DNA from: Siphonodentalium dalli
Lineage: Eukaryota > Mollusca > Scaphopoda > Gadilida > Siphonodentaliidae
Reading direction: 5' to 3'
Length of the DNA: 64,000 bases
Assembly: GCA_032622095.1 (NCBI GenBank)
Contig: CP136064.1
Span: forward strand, 177,274,247-177,338,246
Below, piece after piece: positions 1 to 12,543 of this stretch (position 1 is the stretch's first letter; every line of letters begins with the position of its first letter). The position numbers and the translations under genes were made by a program. The notes under the pieces were generated by a model, which was not told the DNA's origin, made no database searches, and saw only the letters and a list, made by a program, of their open reading frames with translations.

Positions 1-243
1 TAGATTATACCTTTAGTAAGAAGTTAAATTTGTCCGTCAAGATGCTAAATCAAATCATTATTAGCCAACGTGGAGACTAATTCCAATACCTGTCTTCCTG
101 CTATTAATATCCGAAATCTGGAATAATTTGGAAATTAGAATGGAGTGTAATAATGTATTATGGGAAATACTATAGTGTAATAAATATTTAATTCCAAGTG
201 TGTTTGGCGGAGTTACTCTTCCACATGCTTTATAGATAGCACC
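1..243. other. Unannotated left flank
   Basis: AT-rich sequence outside the tandem duplication. I see no exon, RNA gene or inverted repeat in it. Its junction with the duplicated block is at about 243/244. Confidence 0.5.
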
Positions 244-869
244 GAGACACCACGTGTGACATCCAAATGGTCATTTGTCTCTTTTGGTACTATCATGATT
301 TAGTCGAGAAGAGTCAAGCAGTCGGCACACATGACAAAGCATTTCATTGCCAAATTTTACTTGTTCACCATGTTGCTAATTAGCTTGAAAAGAAAATCAT
401 ATATACGGTACCATTTGTTCTTCAGCATCAGGTATACGCACGTTAACTAAGTGTTTTATTGACTGGATACGCGTAGTCATGACATTCGGCGGTTTCTATT
501 TCACGAATATCAACTTTCAGAGTATATAGCTGTTTCCAGTCTGAATTTTTTGTGGACAATTGTATTTGCCTATGAAAATCAGTCATTGTCTTTTAACTTT
601 CTGAGTTTTATAGATTTTTTGTTAAATTATCATGCCAGGCTAATTAAGTTTCCTGTGGACCATTCTGTTTTGGTATTTGAAACAATGCCATCACATCTAT
701 GACATCTATACATGCGTTGCAAACGGGTTTATTTCAAAATCAGATATGAACTTATGTGAATATTATAGGTCGATTATGAACCTATTTTTGCGACGATATA
801 TGTTGTACCACAAGTTGTACGTAGTGTTTTCTACTTAAATGCACGTACGTGTTGATCATTTGTGTAAGG

Positions 870-1165
870 TCATCTTCTTCCGCTCATCGATCAAACAACC
901 ATGCAGTTTCTTTCGGTCCCTGCTTAATACTAAGACCATGCACATTGTGAAAATGATCAATTTTATCGCAGTTTCGTCCTTGTGCTAAACGAAATTTATG
1001 CATAGTTTCGAATTGAAGCGGACAGCAACTATTTACGCCAACATTTTAATCTCGTGCTTACTGAGACTCGTGGGCATCTATATATACCTAATATAAATTC
1101 ACACTGTGTGCATGGTATAGAACGTTATGTACAACGACCCCATCAGCGCCACTTTGTGGTTAAAT
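870..1165. repeat. Segment shared with the fold-back at 17.3-17.7 kb
   Basis: This part of the duplicated block, and its copy near 9730-10020, matches 17280-17570 in inverted orientation at clearly lower identity. Shared landmarks are the ATCGATCAAACAACCATG stretch, AGGGACCGAAAG read on the other strand, and AACGACCCCAT near the right end. The block therefore contains older dispersed repeat material and is not unique DNA. Confidence 0.7.
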
Positions 1166-1883
1166 TTGCGCTCCACAAAATACACCTAATAATATCCGCT
1201 TCCGAAACAAAAAATACAGCCATTTGCACAGTATGGAACAGAAAAGAGCGTTCCGTGTTGATCTATTCCCAATATGGCAACAATAAAGAGCGTTTATTCC
1301 ACTTATGTGCGAAAGATTGTAAACGGTACGAAAATGGCTATAACCATATCGAAAGTATTTTTCAGAGCATATGATGCCGGTATATCAATAGTTCTTGTAT
1401 TTGTAGCGTACACCATTATCAAATACTAAAACATAAACACTCTGTGAATGTCCTATTAAAGGCACGGGCGGTGTTCGTTGCAGAAATATTCATATTTGTT
1501 CAAATCACCATCAACAGAAGGAATATTAAAAAATATATAGTTTTGTTCATATGCCAAACATAATCAGCGCGTAAATATTATATTGTCGTCAAGGCGTACG
1601 ATGGTGTACGTAAAGAAGAGATAGCCTGCTCGTGTTATCTACAGAAGTTGTGCTTCTGGTTACATAACTCAGCGCAATTATATTGGTTAATCACACAAAA
1701 ATGATATAAACGCTCTTTATTATTTCCATATAAGGAAAACAGTAACAAATAATACTCTTTATGTTTACCATATCCGGATCTAAACAAAAGCCAGGAAACA
1801 ACGTTTTTTTTGCTTTTGTTTACATAACAAAGGGAAAATACTGACAATAACATACTGTTTATGCCATATATTTCTGATTGGTA

Positions 1884-3499
1884 CAGGGGGGGGTCGCACA
1901 CAAAAATTCCATATATGAGGCGGGGGTGGGTGGGTCATTTCACCCGGAAAAAATGCGTAAATGACCAAAAATGCAAATTTTTTCCTCCACTTAAAATCAC
2001 TGTTTTTGTGCTCATGTAATCTGTTAATATCAACCATATGACACACTATGCTATTTAAAACATACTAACCAGAACTAACTACCATTTAGGGGTGTATGTA
2101 TGCTGATGTATGTCAAAATTAATGTACCAGATTTCGACGGATGAAAGATATATTATATAAGCATAATTATGAAATGATTACCATCTTCTGTTCTTAATCC
2201 ACATAATGGATATTATTTGTTATCAAGATAAACTTGATGATACAAACAAAAATAACAGTTCCACTATATTCCACTGGTTTAAAACTATAAAACAAAATAA
2301 CTCATACAAAAAGTTCATACTATTTGGATAACAATATGAAAACTTAGCCTTTTGTGATATTAAATCAACCACAGTTATTATTCACAAGTCTAAGCAGTTA
2401 GGTACTGTACATATACATGTAATAAGGTAATATATCTTGGAGTTCCAGTTATTTGACTGCCAATACATATGGTATTGTAATTATTAGTTGTTTGTTCATT
2501 ATTGGTTGCTTTGATATTCAATTTAGGATATAGCAGGATAGAGCAATGTAACTATAAAAGTAGCTTTTGGTATTAAAGTCTCAACTTATTCCATATGCAA
2601 CATAAAGCTAGAATATAAACATGACTAATATGAACTTTGTTCTTGAAACTAATTATAAATCATACTAACCTGGATCAAACTGCACAGGTAATCTATGCAA
2701 CTCTCTTCATGCGAACTTACTCAGAGTCACATATCTCAACTGAACAGTCTGATCCAGGATGCTTGTTCTTATAATGGGTTTCCATGTGATACGTCCAGTA
2801 AACCACATTGCACAGGGGGAACCTACATGTATACAGACGGTTTGTACAAGGTGACCGTGGCTTGGATATCTCTGCTGGCTTTAAACTAAACTTTATACTC
2901 TGATAATAAGTTAATAATACTACCAATTTTTCGCTAATATTGGTATATGTCAATCTGCGAACCAACATGACATACATACATGTATTTATACTGAGCTGCT
3001 GTGAGTGTGACTTTCCTTGGCTTGGGTCCCAGATGAAATTTGTTCTACCCCTATTACTACAGTATTACTATTGGGCCTTGACTCTAAAACATCTTATACT
3101 ATTGTTATATAAAAGAATATGGAGTTATTGAGGATATCAGGAAATGTATTACCTCGTAATTATTATGTTTTATGGCATTATGCCCAATGTTTTTAAGTGC
3201 ATGCGTTCAGCATTTCCACATTTTATACTAATAGAATTATCTCCCTTTAGAGCAGTTTAGAGGTTTACTAAAATGCTGGGAATAGTATTAAATAATAAGA
3301 AATGGAACAATTCTTTGCTAGGCTTTGATTTGGTTTATATTTTATGTTTTTTGTAAGATTTTGGGGGGGTGGGTCCCAAAAATTGGGCGGAAAAAAAAGT
3401 AAAAAATTGCAGGTAGAGGGGTGGTGGGTCCCCGAAAGGGGCAAAAACATTTTTTTCGCCCTATATATGTAAAAAATTTCCGCGACCCCCCCCCCCCCT
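1884..3499. mobile_element. Non-autonomous DNA transposon present only in copy 1 (hAT-like ends)
   Basis: About 1.6 kb present in copy 1 and absent from copy 2, where the site reads TTCTGATTGGTATAAG uninterrupted. The ends are CAGGGGGGGGTCGC on the left and GCGACCCCCC..CTG on the right, so they are inverted repeats ending in CAGGG/CCCTG. Imperfect complementarity continues inward (ATATATG, GTGGGTGGGTC, AAAAATT). A direct repeat ATTGGTA, up to CTGATTGGTA, flanks it. The exact outer base is ambiguous because the terminal CTG overlaps the duplication. The CAGGG start suggests the hAT superfamily, whose duplications are 8 bp. No transposase frame is seen. Confidence 0.8.
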
Positions 3500-3995
3500 G
3501 ATTGGTATAAGAATAAGGTCTGTCTATATATTTTACTATTCTTTCTATTTATGGCGGTTTTTGACGGAGGTGCATGAATATTTTAACAGCATATAGGCCT
3601 ACCCACCGCCAACATCTTTAATACTGACATTCAAAGCAAGGCAATCTAAACATATTAGTTTTTCGTTTCTAAGGATAAAATAAAAACAACATAAGGTGGA
3701 AATAAAGCAGACATATACAAAAACCAGGTGGTCAAATTTTCAAATCGAGTTTCCCCACAAAAAAACTAAAAATGGATATAGAACCGATGCGACGCTATCA
3801 GTTCAGGTTATATGTACATGTACACGCTAGGCAGTATCCCACAAGGGGTATGCACCGGACGACATTCCATCTCTTGTATTTATTTGGGTTTGATTATGAA
3901 ATCATATATATTGTCAATATTGTTTTTCAAATAATTTTATTCTGCTTTAACAACCGATAAAATATGTGGAATCAACATAATTTTGAAGATCGAAT

Positions 3996-4723
3996 GAGCC
4001 ATGTCCCCGTTTAAAGATCATACGGGATAACCCCCAGATGGAGATGTGGACCAATGTTCAACCAAATTGCAGAACTGCACAAAGAACAGCGCAGTGCGCT
4101 ATTGAAGCACATACACATAAAAGGAAATTGCCAGTTTATTCATATGGATATTTTAGTTGTAAATGCTACACAAGCTCGGGATAAACCTGTTTACTTAAGT
4201 ACCGTACTATGACAGAAGCTACCGTACCATACAAATAACATGTAGTAATTCCTATTTAGTGACATATGTTTAACGAGAACAATACGTTTTGGTCACATTA
4301 TCTGTTTTAACTATTGAAAGCCAAGACAAAAAACCCCGGTGAGATCGAGCCGCTATACACGAGCCATGTCCCCGTTTAAAGATCATACGGGATAACCCCC
4401 AGATGGAGATGTGGACCAATGTTCAACCAAATTGCAGAACTGCACAAAGAACAGCGCAGTGCGCTATTGAAGCACATACACACAAAAGGAAATTGCCAGT
4501 TTATTCATATGGATATTTTAGTTGTAAATGCTACACAAGCTCGGGATAAACCTGTTTACTTAAGTACCGTACTATGACAGAAGCTACCGTACCATACAAA
4601 TAACATGTAGTAATTCCTATTTAGTGACATATGTTTAACGAGAACAATACGTTTTGGTCACATTATCTGTTTTAACTATTGAAAGCCAAGACAAAAAACC
4701 CCGGTGAGATCGAGCCGCTATAC
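3996..4723 (+). repeat. 365-bp local tandem duplication (copy 1 only)
   Basis: GAGCCATGTCCCCGTTTAAA starts at 3996 and again at 4361, and both units run to GATCGAGCCGCTATAC. They differ by about one base (CACATAAAAG versus CACACAAAAG), so this duplication is younger than most differences between the 8-kb copies. Copy 2 has a single unit from about 11236. Confidence 0.92.
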
Positions 4724-5646
4724 TAAATCGTGACATCTATAAGTTTGTAGAGTGTTATATCTTAGCACAAAAATAAAACAGTGAATTTTGAAGAATTTTG
4801 GGGTGAGGGTGTGAAATAATCTCACATAATACAGCACATGTTACGGATAGTGACATATTCAGCTTACTATATATTTCCGCAGTTTTCTAGATTACGTACG
4901 AGATCCCAAGTCAATTAAAACAATATTTATCTGGATCGCCCATTAAGAGGGACAAAACAAAATGAAAAATTGCGCTTTTTTGTCTATTTTCACCATAAAT
5001 ATATCTTGCTATATCTATCAACGAAATTGTGACACTATCATATTGAATATCTAGAAGTATGTAGATTACAATATGTTATCGCAAACAGATCGCGTTTCTC
5101 TCCTTGCATGTCCCATTTTGCCGCATTTTACAAAACCAGGATTTTTTGCTTTGGCACTTAAACCACTCAATATCAACTTTTGCATTTTTGTATATTTCAC
5201 ACCGGCGTCACACCAGTGCGCAATGTCATAACCATCAAAATGATGTTTCACAAGCCTGTGTGTGGTGCCGATGGACTAAACTTTCTGAAATCGGTTCCGC
5301 CCGCTCCACTATAATATATATTACCTACGCTTGCTTGCTTGTTGTGGATTTCCCTCCTTTAAGTCAGGAGCACCCCATTATATTGGGTATATAAAATAAT
5401 GGAAGTAAAAATAAGTCAAATAAAACCAGGTAAAACTGCAATAATGATAAAATAGTTGGTAGAATTGTGGTACTAGTGAGTTAAAAGATTTGTGTGTGTG
5501 TAAGTTACACTTAAGAACTTTTAAGTTGAGCTTTCATATGTACATATATGTACATGTATATTTTGATTGGATAGTTAAAATTGTCGTATTGACAAGAATA
5601 TTTACAGGTAGTTGTTTTGCCTGTACAGCTCGGCTAGTTTGTCATT

Positions 5647-8219
5647 TTATATGTGCGTGTCTGCTTCTGTTTTTAAAGTGTTTACTCTATGCACATGAAT
5701 TGAGTATAAGAAATTTCTTGCCAGTTTTTCAATTTGTTCTTTTTCTATATCGGTAAGGTTCCAGGTTTCTAGTTTTGTGCAGTCTAAGGTTAACTGAGTT
5801 AAGAGTTCTGGTTGATCAATAATGTATTTGTCAGTGGTAGTTTTGAGAGACATAGTTTGAGTTTTTGTATGTAACGATGTCGTTGGTTGCTAGTGTTCGT
5901 ACATTGTGAAATGAAGTGTATTCTGTCCTCATCAGCTAGTTTGCATAGTGGACATATGGCAGAGGTCAGGTTTTGTCTAAATCTTTTTATATTTATTTGT
6001 AGTAAATAAGTGTCTGTCATCAACCATGTTTTTATAATAGCCTTTTTTGTGGCAGCGGGCGAGTATTTTGATGAATCCCATACAAGATGACATTTGCTGC
6101 TGGAATTTTCTTGCAGTTTGATCATTGCTAATGTTGTTTTACTGGAGAACTCTTTGTCATTAATATCATGCCAATATTGGTATATAGCTTTTTTACATAT
6201 TGTTTTCCATTTGTTGGCATCTTCCTTACTGTGGATGGTGTTTATGATATGCAGTGGGTCAGGAAGGGTATATTTGGAAAGTATGTCTCTGACATGTATA
6301 AACCAGCTATGGCTGTTGTCATTATTCATGATAAGTTGTCTTATTGCAAGATCTCGCTCTGCAGAGTTGTGTGTTTTGGCTATATTAATATAGAATGTTG
6401 TAATTTTGAGATCTATAGTGCCTTGGATGGGAATAGCACCAATAAGTGCATTTGTAGCAGCATTTGCTGTGCGTGTTGATAATCTGCAATTGTCTCATGG
6501 TTTTTCGTTGGAAACGTTCGAGTTCATCTATGTCTTTTTTTCATATGTAGGATTTCTATACCATGCAGCATTCTAGGAATGACAAAAGTGTTCCACATTT
6601 GGTATGCTATTACTGGTGATATACCGTTTGTTCCATGTAGCCCTGTACCCATCAAGGAGTATAGGGTTCGTCTGCCCATTGTTATTCGTTTTGGGATATC
6701 TGGGGTATTCGTTGGATTACGATCTACACCTAGGTGTTTGGTGGAGCCTACGATATTAACAGGAGTTCCACCTAGGACAGTTTTTATTTCACCATTCATT
6801 TTTTGTGTAGATGTTTTCATTTGGACAATTTCGCATTTAGTTGCGTTCATTGCGAATCGATCTTTACATGAGTTGTTGTATACAATACTTGTGAGAGTTT
6901 GTAAATCAGATGTTGTTTTTGCTAAGATAGCTACATCATCTGCACAGGTGGGGCTGTTATATCAATTGTGCCAATTTTAAACACAGCTGCATTGTTACTT
7001 AGCTGATTTAGCATGTCGTTGTTAAATCTTTTATAGAGCATTGCTGATAATTTAGCCCCTTGTCTTATTCCTTGGTGAAGTAGTATACCTGAGGAGTATG
7101 ATCCACCCCATTTTACCTTTGTATTCGCCTCATGATGTAATGAATTTACAAGTAGCCATAGGTCGCTGTGGATCCCATCAATGAAAAGTTTTCTCAGTAG
7201 GCTTTTATGCCATACAACGTCAAATGCTTTTTCAGCATCCAGGGTTTCTAATATTAATTTCTCATTTATGTCTTTGCTTTCATTGAATGCTTCAGTTATC
7301 ATAAGCCCAGCAACTAGGGGTGATGTGCCTTGAGTGAAGCCACGTTGCATTTTATTTTGCGATGGTAATAGTATGTTGTCTAGTTTGTCTTGCAGGGTTG
7401 CTTCTAGGATTTTACATATTATGGAGCTGATAGTTATGCCCCTGTAATTCCCTGGTTTTGTTGGGTCTTTGTCCTTTTTTGGTACAGGTGTTAATATGCC
7501 GATTTTTATTTCTTTTGGCACTTCTCGTTTTTCATATATAGTGTTTATGATGTTCATGATTATTGGGGCAGTTTCTTCTATGCTATATTTGAGGTGTTCA
7601 GCCGTAATTCCAGCATAGTCAGCTGCTTTATTTAGTTTGAGCTTATTGACAATTGTTTTAATTTCATGCAGTGTGACTGGTTCTAAAGATGGTGTATTAG
7701 CACGACATATTTGTTCAATAGCTTCAATATCAGCCGAGACTTGTTTGTGGAATGTATCATCAAATCTATCGGCAGTTTTTGGTTCTGACAGTTTTTTGAA
7801 GTGTTTAAACCACCCATCCATCATCTGTTCGGCACCATATTGGTGTCCATCTATTTCAATATACTCAGTGACTACACTCTTGGTGAGCCTTTGTTTGTTT
7901 ATAAGTTTATAGAATAGCACTTGATCATTAGATGCATTGGCTTGAGAGATTTCATCATATAGCTGGGTTCTCTCTGCAGCTATTTGTTGCCTTTGTGTAC
8001 ATCTTAACTTCTTTTTAGTGGCCATTTTTGCCATTTTAAGTGGATTATTTGTGTCAACTGGCCTACCTGCCGTTTTCCATTGATAATGGGCCTTTTTACT
8101 TTCTTGTATCGCACTGGCTATGCTTGGATTCCATTGTTTTTGACCATTGGAGCTTTTTTTTATGCCTTTTGGCAGGTGTGGCTTTCTCTGCTGCGCTTAT
8201 TATCATTTGGCCAAACTTC
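5647..8219 (-). pseudogene. Non-LTR retrotransposon reverse transcriptase, copy 1 (frameshifted, 5'-truncated)
   Basis: Minus-strand reverse transcriptase broken into several frames. The largest open piece (6931-8034) holds the fingers and palm motifs: NKAADYAGITAE, GNYRGITISS, RGFTQGTSPLVAG, LDAEKAFDVVWH and HQGIRQGAKLSAML. The frame shifts just before the catalytic Asp-Asp motif. Further downstream pieces follow at 6524-6850, 5799-6329 and 5647-5853, and a Cys/His motif (CPLCKLADED..H..C) lies in the C-terminal part. No apurinic-type endonuclease domain precedes the RT, so the 5' part is missing. Unlike copy 2, it keeps the 14 residues after the motif A Asp (VVWHKSLLRKLFID). The family is likely of the I/Nimb/CR1 type, but the clade cannot be fixed by eye. 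It is not expressible as one protein. Confidence 0.9.
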
Positions 8220-8240
8220 ACGTAAACTTGTACGGCGAAT

Positions 8241-8264
8241 ATAGATAGATAGATAGATAGATAG
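8241..8264. repeat. (ATAG)6 microsatellite upstream of RT copy 1
   Basis: Six ATAG units, with the counterpart at 15106-15129 in copy 2. Read on the minus strand it is a (CTAT)n tract preceded by TTTCAATAAAAG. It therefore looks like the 3' tail of another retroelement abutting the truncated 5' end of the RT element. Confidence 0.85.
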
Positions 8265-8315
8265 CTTTTATTGAAACCAAATGCATGCACTGTACATACA
8301 ATGGACCCCGAGAGG

Positions 8316-8323
8316 TAGGCCTA
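8316..8323. other. TAGGCCTA: empty site or excision footprint of the copy-2 element
   Basis: At this position copy 2 carries TA, then an 879-bp element beginning GG and ending CC, then TA. Copy 1 has TA-GG-CC-TA, that is, both TA target copies plus two terminal bases from each element end. This is what cut-and-paste excision by a Tc1/mariner-type transposase with a 2-nt staggered cut would leave. Confidence 0.65.
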
Positions 8324-11300
8324 TGACTAGAAAATAAACATTGGTATATTTTACCGAAACAAACAAAGCATATTATATTAATCCATGCAGTCAAGTAGTT
8401 TCCGGATCCTGATTAGTCAAGATTTGTTAACTGTAAATATCTAACTGTTTGAAATTGAATGGTGCACTGCCAAATGTATGGTACGTATCAACTATACTAT
8501 ATAATATATTGTAAGTCTGCAGTCCGATCACTTCTTCCCACGGTGCATGCAACAAGATGGGAGTTGACAGGTCCCAACTTTTATTGCAAAATTAATAATA
8601 GAAGTCATTAGGCAGGGTAACTACTTGACATTTGAATATGGATAATATAAAAAGGTTCTTATACAAGTATGCACTGTATAATCTGCAAGTATATGTCACT
8701 TTGAGAAATATACGCCGTATACAATAATTGTAACCTGTGGTGGCCCCATGTTTCCGTATATTAATTACCGTTATAAATCCCCTCATTTTGTAAAAACATA
8801 AACATTGGACTACGGGGGTGGGGGGTAGCCTAGACCACTTTTCAACTGTTCACACAAACGCTCTTTATTAATACCATCAGATAAATGAAAACATAAGCGC
8901 CCTTTGTATTGTTGTAACACACTGCACAAGGTATAAACCGCAATTACTCGACTGGTATTTACGGTAAATAATACAACGCGCTCATTGGCTGCACAACTTA
9001 TTTATTATTCAGTGACCCGAGGTCACGCGTGTGCTCTGTTCTCACTCATGTGAATGACTGAGTCACCGATACAGGAAGTGAAAATGACAACAAATGGGTG
9101 ATGAGACACCACGTGTGACATCCAAATGGTCATTTGTCTCTTTTGGTACTATCATGATTTAGTCGAGAAGAGTCAAGCAGTCGGCACACATGACAAAGCA
9201 TTTCATTGCCAAATTTTACTTGTTCACCATGTTGCTAATTAGCTTGAAAAGAAAATCATATATACCATTTGTTCTTCAGCATCAGGTATACGCACGTTAA
9301 CTAAGTGTTTTATTGACTGGATACGCGTAGTCATGACATTCGGCGGTTTCTATTTCACGAATATCAACTTTCAGAGTATATATAGCTGTTTCCAGTCTGA
9401 ATTTTTTGTGGACAATTGTATTTGCCTATGAAAATCAGTCATTGTCTTTTAACTTTCTGAGTTTTATAGATTTTTTGTTAAATTATCATGCCAGGCTAAT
9501 TAAGTTTCCTGTGGACCATTCTGTTTTGGTATTTGAAACAATGCCATCACATCTATGACATCTATACATGCGTTGCAAACGGGTTTATTTCAAAATCAGA
9601 TATGAACTTATGTGAATATTATAGGTCGATTATGAACCTATTTTTTTTTTGCGACGATATATGTTGTACCACAAGTTGTACGTAGTGTTTTCTACTTAAA
9701 TGCACGTACGTGTTGATCATTTGTGTAAGGTCATCTTCTTCCGCTCATCGATCAAACAACCATGCAGTTCCTTTCGGTCCCTGCTTAATACTAAGACCAT
9801 GCAATATGTGAAAATGATCAATTTTATCGCAGTTTCGTCCTTGTGCTAAACGAAATTTATGCATAGTTTCGAATTGAAGCGGACAGCAACTATTTACGCC
9901 AACATTTTAATCTCGTGCTTACTGAGACTCGTGGGCATCTATATATACCTAATATAAATTCACACTGTGTGCATGGTATAGAACGTTATGTACAACGACC
10001 CCATCAGCGCCACTTTGTGGTTAAATTTGCGCTCCACAAAATACACCTAATAATATCCGCTTCCGACAGCTTCCGGAACAAAAAATACAGCCATTTGCAC
10101 AGTATGGAACAGAAAAGAGCGTTCCGTGTTGATCTATTCCCAATATGGTAACAATAAAGAGCGTTTATTCCACTTATGTGCGAAAGATTGTAAACGGTAC
10201 GAAAATGGCTATAACCATATCGAAAGTATTTTTCAGAGCATATGATGCCGGTATATCAATAGTTCTTGTATTTGTAGCGTACACCATTATCAAATACTAA
10301 AACATAAACACTCTGTGAATGTCCTATTAAAGGCACGGGCGGTGTTCGTTGCAGAAATATTCATATTTGTTCAAATCACCATTAAAAAATATATAGTTTT
10401 GTTCATATGCCAAACATAATCAGCGCGTAAATATTATATTGTCGTCAAGGCGTACGATGGTGTACGTAAAGAAGAGATAGCCTGCTCGTGTTATCTACAG
10501 AAGTTGTGCTTCTGGTTACATAACTCAGCGCAATTATATTGGTTAATCACACAAAAATGATATAAACGCTCTTTATTATTTCCATATAAAGAAAACAGTA
10601 ACAAATAACACTCTTTATGTTTACCATATCCGGATCTAAACAAAAGCCAGGAAACAACGTTTTTTTTGCTTTTGTTTTCATAACAAAGGGAAAATACTGA
10701 CAATAACATACTGTTTATGCCATATATTTCTGATTGGTATAAGAATAAGGTCTGTCTATATATTTTACTATTCTTTCTATTTATGGCGGTTTTTGACGGA
10801 GGTGCATGAATATTTTAACAGCATATAGGCCTACCCACCGCCAACACCGCCCGTATCTTTAATACTGACATTCAAAGCAAGGCAATCTAAACATATTAGT
10901 TTTTCGTTTCCAAGGATAAAATAAAAACAACATAAGGTGGAAATAAAGCAGACATATACAAAAACCAGGTGGTCAAATTTTCAAATCGAGTTTCCCCACA
11001 AAAAAACAAAAAATGGATATAGAACCGATGCGACGCTATCAGTTCAAGTTCAGGTTATATGTACATGTACACGCTAGGCAGTATCCCACAAGGGGTATGC
11101 ACCGGACGACATTCCATCTCTTGTATTTATTTGGGTTTGATTATGAAATCATATATATTGTCAATATTGTTTTTCAAATAATTTTATTCTGCTTTAACAA
11201 CCGATAAAATATGTGGAATCAACATAATTTTGAAGATCGAATGAGCCATGTCCCCGTTTAAAGATCATACGGGATAACCCCCAGATGGAGATGTGGACCA

Positions 11301-12543
11301 ATGTTCAACCAAATTGCAGAACTGCACAAAGAACAGCGCAGTGCGCTATTGAAGCACATACACATAAAAGGAAATTGCCAGTTTATTCATATGGATATTT
11401 TAGTTGTAAATGCTACACAAGCTCGGGATAAACCTGTTTACTTAAGTACCGTACTATGACAGAAGCTACCGTACCATACAAATAACATGTAGTAATTCCT
11501 ATTTAGTGACATATGTTTAACGAGAACAATACGTTTTGGTCACATTATCTGTTTTAACTATTGAAAGCCAAGACAAAAAACCCCGGTGAGATCGAGCCGC
11601 TATACTAAATCGTGACATCTATAAGTTTGTAGAGTGTTATATCTTAGCACAAAAATAAAACAGTGAATTTTGAAGAATTTTGGGGTGAGGGTGTGAAATA
11701 ATCTCACATAATACAGCACATGTTACGGATAGTGACATATTCAGCTTACTATATATTTCCGCAGTTTTCTAGATTACGTACGAGATCCCAAGTCAATTAA
11801 AACAATATTTATCTGGATCGCCCATTAAGAGGGACAAAACAAAATGAAAAATTGCGCTTTTTTGTCTATTTTCACCATAAATATATCTTGCTATATCTAT
11901 CAACGAAATTGTGACACTATCATATTGAATATCTAGAAGTATGTAGATTACAATATGTTATCGCAAACAGATCGCGTTTCTCTCCTTGCATGTCCCATTT
12001 TGCCGCATTTTACAAAACCAGGATTTTTTGCTTTGGCACTTAAACCACTCAATATCAACTTTTGCATTTTTGTATATTTCACACCGGCGTCACCGGGTCA
12101 TACCAGTGCGCAATGTCATAACCATCAAAATGATGTTTCACAAGCCTGTGTGTGGTGCCGATGGACTAAACTTTCTGAAATCGGTTCCGCCCGCTCCACT
12201 ATAATATATATATTACCTAGGCTTGCTTGCTTGTTGTCGATTTCCCTCCTTTAAGTGAGGAGCACCCCATTATATTGGGTATATAAAATAATGGAAGTAA
12301 AAATAAGTCAAATAAAACCAGGTAAAAATGCAATAATGATAAAATAGTTGGTAGAATTGTGGTACTAGTGAGTTAAAAGATTTGTGTGTGTGTAAGTTAC
12401 ACTTAAGAACTTTTAAGTTGAGCTTTCATATGTACATGTATATTTTTGTTTTGTTTTTAAGATTGGTATAGTTAAAATTGTCGTATTGACAAGAATATTT
12501 ACAGGTAGTTGTTTTGCCTGTACAGCTCGGCTAGTTTGTCATT

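Larger units (their letters stand above)
244..9102. repeat. Tandem duplication, copy 1 (8.86 kb)
   Basis: The block starting GAGACACCACGTGTGACATC and ending ACAACAAATGGGTGATG is repeated immediately downstream at 9103-16841. Both copies run collinearly at very high identity, with scattered substitutions and small indels such as a longer T-run in copy 2 near 9640. Copy 1 is longer because it carries a ~1.6-kb insertion at 1884-3500 and a 365-bp local duplication at 3996-4723. It lacks the 879-bp element present in copy 2. The head-to-tail junction shares only about 1 bp, so homologous repeats did not obviously drive it. An assembly artefact that joined two haplotypes in tandem would look the same. 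Confidence 0.9.

Noticed and set aside
1054-1374. 106-codon plus-strand frame, with a shorter version in the second copy (9915-10151)
   Set aside because: The frame breaks between the two near-identical copies through an indel, contains no domain, and lies in sequence related to a fold-back repeat.
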